Program-made: the position numbers and the translations under genes
In this document: positions 17,788 through 25,615 of the stretch, piece by piece
Layout: the number at the start of each line of letters is the position of its first letter
Position numbering within the stretch: position 1 is the first letter of the stretch
The notes under the pieces: model-generated
Database searches by the model: none
Told to the model about the DNA's origin: nothing
Seen by the model: only the letters and a program-made list of their open reading frames with translations
DNA from: Akkermansiaceae bacterium
GTDB taxonomy: Bacteria; Verrucomicrobiota; Verrucomicrobiia; Verrucomicrobiales; Akkermansiaceae
DNA: 64,000 bases
NCBI GenBank assembly: GCA_030725745.1
Contig: JANRFH010000023.1
Span: 1 to 64,000 of the forward strand
Direction: 5' to 3'

Positions 17788-18195
17788 ATGTTCGGCCGCA
17801 ACCTTTCCGATGAATCCGATGAACCCGTCCACGTTGACCTCTCGTCGATGATCGACTGCGTTTTCATCCTGCTCATTTTCTTCATCGTCTCCACTGTCTT
17901 TGTTGAGGAAACGGGGGTCACGGTGAACAAACCGGATGTCGGCGGCGCCAGTGCGCTTGAGAAGAATTCCATCCTCCTTGCGGTCACCTCCGAGGACAAG
18001 GTTTTCTACGGCGGCGAGAGTGTGGGTGTGCAGGGGGTCATCGGGAAAATCAAACCGCTGCTCACCGAGACTCCGGACATGTCGGTGATCATCCAGGGTG
18101 ACAAGGATGCCACGCACGGCCTTGTCCAGCAGGTGCACGGGCAGGCGATCCTCGCCGGAGCCCAGAAAGACAGGATTTCAGTTTCCACCAAATAG
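17788..18195 (+). CDS. exbD: ExbD energy-transduction subunit
   Basis: This 135-residue protein has a short cytoplasmic N-terminus, one membrane helix at about 22-40 (MIDCVFILLIFFIVSTVFV) and a periplasmic domain. Asp23 in the MID motif corresponds to the proton-carrying aspartate of ExbD/TolR. The C-terminal IIQGDKDATHGLVQQV segment is typical. Its stop is 3 bp before the tonB start. Confidence 0.93.
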   Translation: MFGRNLSDESDEPVHVDLSSMIDCVFILLIFFIVSTVFVEETGVTVNKPDVGGASALEKNSILLAVTSEDKVFYGGESVGVQGVIGKIKPLLTETPDMSVIIQGDKDATHGLVQQVHGQAILAGAQKDRISVSTK

Positions 18196-18198
18196 AGC

Positions 18199-18849
18199 AT
18201 GTCACGCCACGTCTATCGCCCGCCCAGAGGAACCTATACCGGTGTTTTCGCCGTTATCGGTGGCCTGTTGGCGACGATTGCCGTCTTCATCGCCATACCG
18301 CTCTCGCAGAAGCTCAGTGTGATGTTCAACAAGAATCAGGCCGAGCCGCCGGAGATTGTCGTAGAGCCTCCGGAGGAAATGGATTTCGAAACCGAAGAGC
18401 CTCCCGAAGAGCCGGAGGAGGAACCTGAGCCGGAGGAGATGGTTGAGGAATCCACTGAACTTGACCTTGGGATTGATCTCGGTGACCTCACCGCCGGAAC
18501 GGGTGGCGGGTTCACCATGGAGATCCCAGACTTCGGCCTGAAGGGCGGCGACGACGCCTTCGGCGGTGATCTCGACGGGCCGCCGCAACCGGTCAGCAAG
18601 GTTCCCCCGACTTATCCCAGCTCGCTTCTGAGCAAGGGTGTTGGTGGAAGGGTTCTCGTCACGGTCACCATTGATGCGTCTGGCAAAGTCATTGGAACCA
18701 GCATCAAGCAAAGCTCCGGCCAGCCGGAACTCGACAAGGCGGCCATCAATGCGGTGAACCGCTGGAAGTTCAAACCCGGCACCAAAGGGGGCAAGAAGGT
18801 GACATCCATCGCCGTCGTCCCATTCAATTTCGAAGTGAAGAAAAGCTGA
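18199..18849 (+). CDS. tonB: TonB energy-transducing protein
   Basis: This 216-residue protein spans the periplasm and drives outer-membrane receptors. The anchor helix is at about 14-37, a Pro/Glu-rich linker at 49-83, a Gly-rich stretch at 98-127 and the C-terminal TonB domain at 130-216, with PTYPSSLLSKGVGGRVLVTV and NAVNRWKFKPG. The linker is almost purely acidic (PPEE, EEPEPEE) and lacks the Lys-Pro half found in E. coli TonB. The receptor at 8297-11710 is the obvious partner. Confidence 0.93.
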   Translation: MSRHVYRPPRGTYTGVFAVIGGLLATIAVFIAIPLSQKLSVMFNKNQAEPPEIVVEPPEEMDFETEEPPEEPEEEPEPEEMVEESTELDLGIDLGDLTAGTGGGFTMEIPDFGLKGGDDAFGGDLDGPPQPVSKVPPTYPSSLLSKGVGGRVLVTVTIDASGKVIGTSIKQSSGQPELDKAAINAVNRWKFKPGTKGGKKVTSIAVVPFNFEVKKS

Positions 18850-18862
18850 AAATTTCCCCATC

Positions 18863-20308
18863 ATGTTACGCACCATACTCGTCCTCGGCCTGCTTGCGGG
18901 AGTCTCCCCGGCACAGCAGATCATCCCGCCGTCCAATCTTTTCCGTGATCCCGGTTTCGTCCGTGATTTCGTCGGCAGCTACGGTTTCCTCTCCGATGTG
19001 GAGCCGAAGGTATCCAAGGAAGAGCAGGAGCTGCTTGTGACCGTGAGCGAACTCTTCGGCGAGTCACGTTTCCGCGAGGCGGAGCAGGAGATCGTCCGCT
19101 TCGTGCAGATCATCGAGAATCCGACCGATCCCGAAGTGCCGAAGGGTGAGATCAGCCCGGCGCTGGTTTTCGTTTTGGGCAACCTCTACTTCCAGGCAGA
19201 CCGCACCGACGAGGCGCGCCGAGCCTTTCTGGAAGCCATCCGCCGTTTCCCGCGTTTCCGCCGTGCCTACACGAATCTCGGCTACCTCTACATCTCGAAA
19301 AACATGACTGATGAAGCGCTACCCATGCTTCAGAAGGCGGTCGAACTCGGGGAAAGCTCCCCACGTGCCTACGGCTTGTTAGGCTATTGCCACCTATTGA
19401 AAAAGAACGCCCTCGCCGCAGAGAACGCCTACCGCCAGGCCTACCTCATGGACCCGAGTTCGCGCGATTGGAAGCTCGGGCTCGCCCAAGCACTGATGGC
19501 TCAGGACAAATTCGCCGAGGCCTCGAGCCTCATCGGATCGCTCATCGAGGAAAATCCGAACGACAAGCAGCTCTGGCTCCAGCAAACCAACGCCCTGCTC
19601 GCCATGGAGCGCAAGGAAGAGGCCATGGTGAACCTCGAAGCCCTGCGCTTCAAAGGCCTTGCCGATGAATCCAACCTCAACCTCCTCGGCAACCTCTACA
19701 TGGACAGCGATGAGCCTCAGCTCGCGCTCTACGCCTACCTTGCGGCGATGGAAAAAACCGAGAAGCTCGACATCGACCGCACCCTCAAGTCTGCGAAAAT
19801 CCTCAGCGACTACGGCTACCCAGACAAGGCTGACGCTTTCATCCTCAAGGTCAGGGACAAGGCCGGTGTTTCCATTTCCGACGAAGACAAGGTGCGGCTC
19901 ATGCTTACGGAAGTCTCCGTGGCACAGGCGAAAAAACAGCCGGATCGTGTGGAAGGATTGCTCAATCAGCTCTACGAGTTGCAGCCCACCAACGGGGAGG
20001 TGCTCCTTGAAATGGCGAGGCACAAGGATCTTCTTTCCCGCGAAGAGCAGGATGAGGAAAAACGTGCAGAGCTTGTTGTAAAGGCGCGCACCGACTTCCA
20101 AATGGCCGCCCGCATTGAAGACGTCGCCTACGCCGCGAACCTCGGCCTCGGCCAGATGCTCGTGCGCGAACAGCGCTATCAGGAAGCACTACCTGCACTC
20201 CAGGCCGCACTTGCGGTGAAAAAGAGTGATAGCCTCGAACAATACGTGTCGCGCGTGCGCCGCGCCGCCGATCGCCAGGAAGACCGCGCCGCCAAGGAAG
20301 AGTCATGA
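18863..20308 (+). CDS. Periplasmic TPR protein of the TonB cluster
   Basis: This 481-residue protein has a signal peptide ending near SPAQ (about 18) and at least five TPR units between about 60 and 300, for example ALVFVLGNLYFQADRTDEAR and RAYTNLGYLYISKNMTDEAL, then a further helical region to the end. A TPR gene in this position after tonB is common in TonB2-type loci. It probably scaffolds the complex in the periplasm. The porin start overlaps its stop (ATGA at 20305-20308), so the two are translationally coupled. Confidence 0.87.
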   Translation: MLRTILVLGLLAGVSPAQQIIPPSNLFRDPGFVRDFVGSYGFLSDVEPKVSKEEQELLVTVSELFGESRFREAEQEIVRFVQIIENPTDPEVPKGEISPALVFVLGNLYFQADRTDEARRAFLEAIRRFPRFRRAYTNLGYLYISKNMTDEALPMLQKAVELGESSPRAYGLLGYCHLLKKNALAAENAYRQAYLMDPSSRDWKLGLAQALMAQDKFAEASSLIGSLIEENPNDKQLWLQQTNALLAMERKEEAMVNLEALRFKGLADESNLNLLGNLYMDSDEPQLALYAYLAAMEKTEKLDIDRTLKSAKILSDYGYPDKADAFILKVRDKAGVSISDEDKVRLMLTEVSVAQAKKQPDRVEGLLNQLYELQPTNGEVLLEMARHKDLLSREEQDEEKRAELVVKARTDFQMAARIEDVAYAANLGLGQMLVREQRYQEALPALQAALAVKKSDSLEQYVSRVRRAADRQEDRAAKEES

Positions 20309-21624
20309 GAATTTCACCCGCACATGCCCTGCTTCTGCTAGCTCCTTTCGCGCATGCGAACGAGGCGCTGGACGTGCTCGAGGGCAAGATCGATGCAAAC
20401 AGCGTTGTCCTGCCGCCACCGCCCTACAAGGAGGGTGCGGAAGGGGAGGCGGGCGAAGAGGAAGTCGGCGAGTTGATTTACCTCGAACCCGAGTGGGCAC
20501 CGAGTCCGCTCGATTCCATCTGGTCGCGTTCCGTCCTCTACGATTCCACAGCGAATCCATGGGTGCAGCAGGTCGCCATCACCGGCTACTTCGATTTCCA
20601 AGGAAGCTTCGGTCAGGCGGAAACGGATGCCTCCGGGCTCACCCCCGCACGCAATACGGATCTGGACGGCACACGCACACGTCGTGCTCGCCTTGGGGCG
20701 AGGATCCGTGCCTTCAACAACACCGAGATCGAGGCCATCGGAGAGTTCGCCGGAAGCGACGAATACAGCGGTATCGAAAGGCTCAAGGCCTACACACAGC
20801 TCAGCGATACAACCGGTATCACCTACGGAAAATTCCGCCCGAACTTCGGAACCGAATCGCGCACCGAGCAGCAGCTTTCTCCATATTTCAACCGCACGGC
20901 CACCACCGACATGTTCGCACCTGCGAGTTCACTGGGAGTGAGCATCCATCACGCGGGCAAGGATTTCGACTATGATGTGGGCTGGTTCTCGGGCGATTAC
21001 AGCGCGGATCTTCCGTCGGTGGAGGGTGATGGTTTCCTGAATCTCAGCATCTCCCGAACGACTGTGGAGAAAAACGGCGACTCGCTCGCCCGTGTCCGCT
21101 GGCATGCGGACTACATCCACAATTTCGATCCCGGAAACACGAATCCCGCCGGGTATAATCTCGCCGGGCAGCTATCCGCAAACGGCGCACAATTCGTACA
21201 GAACCCCGCCTACCGCCACCTTTTCTCAACCGGGTTTGCGATCGATTCCGACCGATATGCGGTCACCGCTGATTTCCAGCTAGCCAAAGGCAATACGACC
21301 GCATGGGGCCTGTCATTAGGCGGTTCGTATTGGGTGATGCCCGGCACCTTGAAACTGGTCGGACGCTACCAATATGCAGGTACGGATGATGCGCGCGCCA
21401 TCGTCACCACTTTCGGAAATTCCGGCGGCTTGCGCTACGACGATTCCCCGTTTTTCACCGGCGACGAATACCATTCCTTCTACCTCGGAGCGAACCTCCA
21501 CCTCTACAAGGACGGCCTCATCCTCCGCAATGGCCTGGAATACTCCATCCTCAACGACGATGTCGGCAATTCCTTCAACACCGAGGCCTTCACATGGCGC
21601 ACCGGCGCATCCATTTCCTTCTGA
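20305..21624 (+). CDS. Phosphate-selective-porin-like outer-membrane protein
   Basis: This 439-residue protein has a signal peptide (FAHA-N near 18), a Pro/Glu-rich N-terminal segment and a barrel from about 80 to the C-terminal FTWRTGASISF, which ends in phenylalanine. RARLGARIRAFNNTEIEAIG and the run ITYGKFRPNFGTES with SPYFNRTA resemble OprO/OprP-type porins. Phosphate specificity cannot be proved, since many members carry other anions or sugars. Coupling to the TPR gene ties it to the TonB operon. Confidence 0.82.
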   Translation: MRISPAHALLLLAPFAHANEALDVLEGKIDANSVVLPPPPYKEGAEGEAGEEEVGELIYLEPEWAPSPLDSIWSRSVLYDSTANPWVQQVAITGYFDFQGSFGQAETDASGLTPARNTDLDGTRTRRARLGARIRAFNNTEIEAIGEFAGSDEYSGIERLKAYTQLSDTTGITYGKFRPNFGTESRTEQQLSPYFNRTATTDMFAPASSLGVSIHHAGKDFDYDVGWFSGDYSADLPSVEGDGFLNLSISRTTVEKNGDSLARVRWHADYIHNFDPGNTNPAGYNLAGQLSANGAQFVQNPAYRHLFSTGFAIDSDRYAVTADFQLAKGNTTAWGLSLGGSYWVMPGTLKLVGRYQYAGTDDARAIVTTFGNSGGLRYDDSPFFTGDEYHSFYLGANLHLYKDGLILRNGLEYSILNDDVGNSFNTEAFTWRTGASISF

Positions 21625-21668
21625 TCCGAAAAACAACTCATCCTCCGAACCAACAACGAATAAACATT

Positions 21669-22259
21669 ATGAAATCGATTCTCCTCGCACTCGCGCTAGT
21701 CACTCCCGCCTTCGCCGTCCACTTCGATATCGACGCCTTCGGCGGCTATCTCAACGGCTGGGACAAGAGCAACACCTCCACCTACGCATTCACCGATGCG
21801 CATTACAAAACCTACTCGCCCACCATCACCGGCACCCCTTCGGGCGGCCTTTATGTTTCCACCCAGGTCGATCTCCTGGCTTTCGGAGGGCAGGGTGCCA
21901 TCTCGCACATCGACTTGACGTTCAATTCGAGCGGCACACTCGTCAGCGCACAGCTCCGCTCCACAATCGGACGCAAGATCATCGATACCGGCCTTATCAA
22001 TCGTGCGGAAGAACCGGTTGCCACCGCGCCCGTCGAAGGCCAGCCCGCTCCGAAGCCTCCTGTTTTCAATCAGACCGAGCAACTCATCAACGAACTCTTC
22101 AACCGCTACGACGCGGAGATGAGGAAAGTCACGGAAGGCAAGGATGCGGAAAAGCGTGATCTTTTCAGCCGCTTCAGCAACAAGAATGCAAAGACCGCGA
22201 ACCTCGCTGCAGGCCTGCGCCACAATGTGAACCTCATGCTTGCGAGCACACGCCGCTGA
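21669..22259 (+). CDS. Small secreted protein of unknown function
   Basis: I choose the ATG at 21669, giving 196 residues with a clean signal peptide MKSILLALALVTPAFA. An upstream TTG frame overlaps the porin and is unlikely. The first 100 mature residues alternate as beta strands (HFDIDAFGGYLNGWDKS); the C-terminal part is helical and charged after a proline-rich linker near 125-135. I recognise no domain. It closes the TonB/porin operon, 44 bp after the porin. Confidence 0.75.
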   Translation: MKSILLALALVTPAFAVHFDIDAFGGYLNGWDKSNTSTYAFTDAHYKTYSPTITGTPSGGLYVSTQVDLLAFGGQGAISHIDLTFNSSGTLVSAQLRSTIGRKIIDTGLINRAEEPVATAPVEGQPAPKPPVFNQTEQLINELFNRYDAEMRKVTEGKDAEKRDLFSRFSNKNAKTANLAAGLRHNVNLMLASTRR

Positions 22260-22260
22260 G

Positions 22261-22307
22261 CAGGCTTCCGTGCCAGCTAAAGAGACAATTAGCTGGTATA
22301 GATGCCT
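22261..22307 (+). terminator. Stem-loop after the TonB/porin operon
   Basis: CCAGCTAA (22273-22280) pairs perfectly with TTAGCTGG (22289-22296), and outer CAGGC and GCCTG can add to the stem. There is no T-tract, so it is a weak or Rho-assisted terminator at best, or an mRNA 3'-end stabiliser. Confidence 0.4.
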
Positions 22308-22330
22308 GATGCTGTCTGGATTGCAGCGGT

Positions 22331-23230
22331 ATGAAATTTCTTCCGCTCATCTTTTTTCTGCTTTCGCTACAGAACCTTTTTTGCGAAGAGGTTCAGCCGC
22401 CTGCAAATCCTCCCTCTGCATCTGCTCCGCTTCCATGGCATATGGTCAATCTCTGGTGGACTTTGCCGGAGACGGAGAATTTCGAGTCCTATGAGATGGA
22501 AGTCATCATCGATGGCGAAATCGACCCTTCGAAAATCAATCTCTACATCGCTCCGATTGGATTAGGTCAACTCAACGGAGCCAAATTTTACGGAGGCTTG
22601 CAGACGAATACAGGAGGCTTCCCCGCGGCTGATCCTTCTCCGGAATACGTGCCGGGGAATAGCAAAGCAGCCATTTTCTCAAGGTGGGGTGATAAGGGGA
22701 TTGATCGGAGTTATGTCAGGACAGCCGTGGACGGATTTTTCGAAGCAGCCGATTATGAAGGCGACTTCGCCTCCGGCCGCCGCCCTTATGAGTGGACGAA
22801 TGGGCACTATATTTTTTCGCTTAGGAAAATGGACTTTGAAAGAGACTCGGAAGGCAAGGAATGGACATGGGTCGGAGCCTACGCCACAGACGTTTCAACC
22901 GGGATCTCCACTTTCATTTCTGCACTGAAATTCCCGGGGAAAACCCTGACGCTCGGCTCCGCGCATTCATCGTTCATTGAAATCTACGGCGGCAAGGAAG
23001 TCGTGATCGCCGATCTTCCGAAGCTTCAGGTGCAGATCGGAGCGCCACGAATCAATGGAAAACGGCTTCCGATGAACGAACTACGTGTGATATTTCCGAA
23101 AGCTGGCCAGACGGCCTCTCCAGCTATCATGACGGCGGAACTATCGGAAGATAAGCAGTACGTGGTCTGCACGCTTCACAACGAAATCCTGCAACGCAAA
23201 GAGTGGAAATACCCTCTCCCTCAGGAGTAG
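22331..23230 (+). CDS. Secreted protein of unknown function
   Basis: This 299-residue protein has a signal peptide (MKFLPLIFFLLSLQNLFC-E). Cys18 is not in a convincing lipobox. The mature part is mixed beta with many Trp, Tyr and Gly residues, including LPWHMVNLWWTLPETENFES near 34-53. I recognise no family. The 3' end overlaps the DUF1501 gene on the opposite strand by 10 bp. Confidence 0.72.
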   Translation: MKFLPLIFFLLSLQNLFCEEVQPPANPPSASAPLPWHMVNLWWTLPETENFESYEMEVIIDGEIDPSKINLYIAPIGLGQLNGAKFYGGLQTNTGGFPAADPSPEYVPGNSKAAIFSRWGDKGIDRSYVRTAVDGFFEAADYEGDFASGRRPYEWTNGHYIFSLRKMDFERDSEGKEWTWVGAYATDVSTGISTFISALKFPGKTLTLGSAHSSFIEIYGGKEVVIADLPKLQVQIGAPRINGKRLPMNELRVIFPKAGQTASPAIMTAELSEDKQYVVCTLHNEILQRKEWKYPLPQE

Positions 23231-23973
23231 TGCCCGCCACCAAGCAAAGCGCCGAAGTCCTGTGGATGTGTCGGCGAGCCGCATACTTCCATGCCGTCCG
23301 GCGATGTAGCGCCGATCACGCGGCCACCGTGCGTCCCACCTCCAGCGAAAAGGCAGGTGTAGGCTTGTGGATGATGATTGCGACCGCCGTAGCTGTTTAG
23401 CTTTGCGCTGCGGCCAAATTCGGTGGTCATGATCACTAGGGTTTGATCGAGCATTCCGCTGTTTGAAAGATTCTCTAACATTTGACTCAGGCTATCATCG
23501 AGCAACTGGCACTGCATCGCGTTTTTGAGGGAGCTTTGGGTATGTGTGTCCCATCCTTCAAGTTCGACGCGGATATTAGGAACTCCGTTTTTCGCGAGAA
23601 GGAGGGCGGAGGTGATTCCATCCGCCATCGTCCACTCTCCGTAGAAATCCGTGGTGAGGCTTTTTGCCGACTGGTGGTTTCTCGCCGTGTGACTCATCGA
23701 GCGGACGAGGGTGATCTTATCCATGTGCCCTGCAAGGCGTGGGAGGTTTGCACTGATGGAGATGCCGGGAACGTTCGTGGAAATCGCCGGTGCCGCGCCA
23801 GTGCCGGGTTTCGGGTCGAAGGTATCCAGGTGGCTCATCCCACCGTCCATGAAGAGGTGGATGACGGATCGCACGCGTGTTTTCGGCTCTGGCAAAGCGA
23901 AAGCAGAGCCGATCAATCCGGCGGTGGCGGCGGTGATGAAATTCCTCCGGCTGGTGTGATGGAAATTCCGCAT
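23221..23973 (-). CDS. Shortened DUF1501 (sulfatase-like) exported protein
   Basis: This 250-residue protein has a twin-arginine signal (SRRNFITAATAGLIGSAFA). DUF1501 features follow: VIHLFMDGGMSHLDTFDPKP at 37-56, the LPRLAGHMDKITLVRSM segment, WDTH near 150 and the metal-site-like MTTEFGR with GRNHHP. Usual members have about 400-480 residues; here the middle is about 100 residues short and the protein stops at LLGGGHYS, before the usual conserved end. No DUF1549/DUF1553 partner gene is adjacent. It may be a compact variant or a decaying copy. It starts 9 bp after uvrC ends. Confidence 0.75.
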   Translation of the reverse strand: MRNFHHTSRRNFITAATAGLIGSAFALPEPKTRVRSVIHLFMDGGMSHLDTFDPKPGTGAAPAISTNVPGISISANLPRLAGHMDKITLVRSMSHTARNHQSAKSLTTDFYGEWTMADGITSALLLAKNGVPNIRVELEGWDTHTQSSLKNAMQCQLLDDSLSQMLENLSNSGMLDQTLVIMTTEFGRSAKLNSYGGRNHHPQAYTCLFAGGGTHGGRVIGATSPDGMEVCGSPTHPQDFGALLGGGHYS

Positions 23974-23981
23974 GATCTTTC

Positions 23982-25532
23982 TTACCGGTTTTCTCCTAGG
24001 AAATCGAGCAGACTGACGGCGAATTTTTCCGAGATGCCAGGAATCTCTGCGATCTCCGATGGCTCGGCCTTGCGGATGCGGGAAAGCGTGCCGAATTTGG
24101 CTAAGAGCAGTCCTTTCCTACGCGGCGACATGCCGGGGCAATCGTCGAGGGCGCTTTCCTTCATGCGGCGGCGGTAGAGGAGCTCGTTGTAGCCGTTGGC
24201 GAAGCGGTGCGCCTCGTCGCGGATGCGCTGGAGCAGCTTGAGTGCGCCGCGGTCATGCGGGATGAGCAGGGGCGCGGATTCGCCGGGGAAAAAGACCTCC
24301 TCATGCTGCTTCGCGAGGCCGATGAGGGGGAGTTCCTGAAGGCCGAGGGTGCGAAGTTGCCGGAAAGCGCTGGAGAGCTGGCCCTTGCCTCCGTCCACAA
24401 TAACGAGATCCGGCAGCACGATCTTTGCCTTGCCTTCCTTGGCGAGCCGCCGCTGGGCTTCGATCAATGGCTCCTGCGAGAACTCGGTATCCTCGCCGAG
24501 ATTTTCCCGGAGGATGCGCGAGTAACGCCGCAGCACGACCTCTGCCATCGACGCGAAATCATCCTGTCCTTTCACGGTGCGGATGCGGTAGCGGCGGTAG
24601 TTCTGATTGTCTGGAAGGCCATTGGTAAAACGCACCATCGAGGCGACGATGTGGTTAGAAGAGACGTTAGAAATATCGAAGCACTCCATGACACGAGGGG
24701 GGCCATCGAGTCCGAGCGCTTCACCGAGATCGGCGAGGTCTTCGGTGGGTTTCACCGTTGTGGGCACGCCACGGCCTCGCGAAAACTGGCGGGTGGGGGA
24801 GAGGGTCTTGCGGATGTTGTCTAGCACGTCGCGCAGGGTGGCGGCTTTCTCAAAATCGAGTGCCTCCGCTGCTAGCTGCATTTCATCGTGGATTTCTTCG
24901 AAGATGGCTTTCTTGCCTTTCCCCTCCAAGATCAGGCAAGCCTCTTCGACTTTTAACAAATAGTCTTCACGAGAGATGCGGCCGATACATGGAGCGGAGC
25001 AGTTACGGATCACATCGGCGTTGCAGTGCTTGTAATCCGTCTCGCTGGGATTCACCGGGCGGCAGACGCGCAGTCCGAGGCGGCGGTTGATCCAGTTTAG
25101 CGTGTCGTGCAGCGCGGTGGAGTGGGGGAAGGGGCCGAAGTATTTGGAGCCGTCGTCCTTTTTTGCGCGCACCGCAGAGAAGCGGGGGTATGGATCGGAG
25201 AGTTTGATCTTTGCGTGGAGGAAACGTTTGTCATCGCGGAACGCAACGTTGTAGCGGGGGCGGTAGTCCTTGATGAGCTTGCCTTCAAGAAGCAGGGACT
25301 CCTGCTCGTTGCGGACGGTGTGGATTTCAAAATCATGGATCGAATCCATAAGAGCGCGCGTCTTGATGTTCGCCCGCGTTTTGCGAGAAGGGGTGAAATA
25401 GGAGGAGAGCCGTCGCTTGAGATCCAAGGCCTTGCCGACGTAGATGATCGAACCAAGGCGGTCTTTCATCAGATACACGCCGGGCTTGTGAGGCACGTCG
25501 CGGAGTTTGTCTTTCAGCTCTTGGGAAACCAT
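23982..25532 (-). CDS. uvrC: Excinuclease ABC subunit C
   Basis: UvrC makes both incisions in nucleotide excision repair after UvrAB loads damage. The 516-residue protein has the GIY-YIG domain at about 14-95 (GVYLMKDRLGSIIYVGKA), a UVR motif near 200-235, the RNase-H-like UvrC homology region with VIVDGGKGQLSSA, and helix-hairpin-helix motifs at the end (PGMSPRRKGLLLAKFG, EIPGISEKFA). It is somewhat shorter than the usual 600 residues. No LexA-type site was seen in the 83-bp upstream gap. Confidence 0.97.
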   Translation of the reverse strand: MVSQELKDKLRDVPHKPGVYLMKDRLGSIIYVGKALDLKRRLSSYFTPSRKTRANIKTRALMDSIHDFEIHTVRNEQESLLLEGKLIKDYRPRYNVAFRDDKRFLHAKIKLSDPYPRFSAVRAKKDDGSKYFGPFPHSTALHDTLNWINRRLGLRVCRPVNPSETDYKHCNADVIRNCSAPCIGRISREDYLLKVEEACLILEGKGKKAIFEEIHDEMQLAAEALDFEKAATLRDVLDNIRKTLSPTRQFSRGRGVPTTVKPTEDLADLGEALGLDGPPRVMECFDISNVSSNHIVASMVRFTNGLPDNQNYRRYRIRTVKGQDDFASMAEVVLRRYSRILRENLGEDTEFSQEPLIEAQRRLAKEGKAKIVLPDLVIVDGGKGQLSSAFRQLRTLGLQELPLIGLAKQHEEVFFPGESAPLLIPHDRGALKLLQRIRDEAHRFANGYNELLYRRRMKESALDDCPGMSPRRKGLLLAKFGTLSRIRKAEPSEIAEIPGISEKFAVSLLDFLGENR

Positions 25533-25615
25533 TTCGGGAAAACGGACGGGAAATCCTGTCCGAAGATGTCCCGGATCGGAAAACTTGCAAACACCGGATA
25601 GATCTAGCAGGAGGG

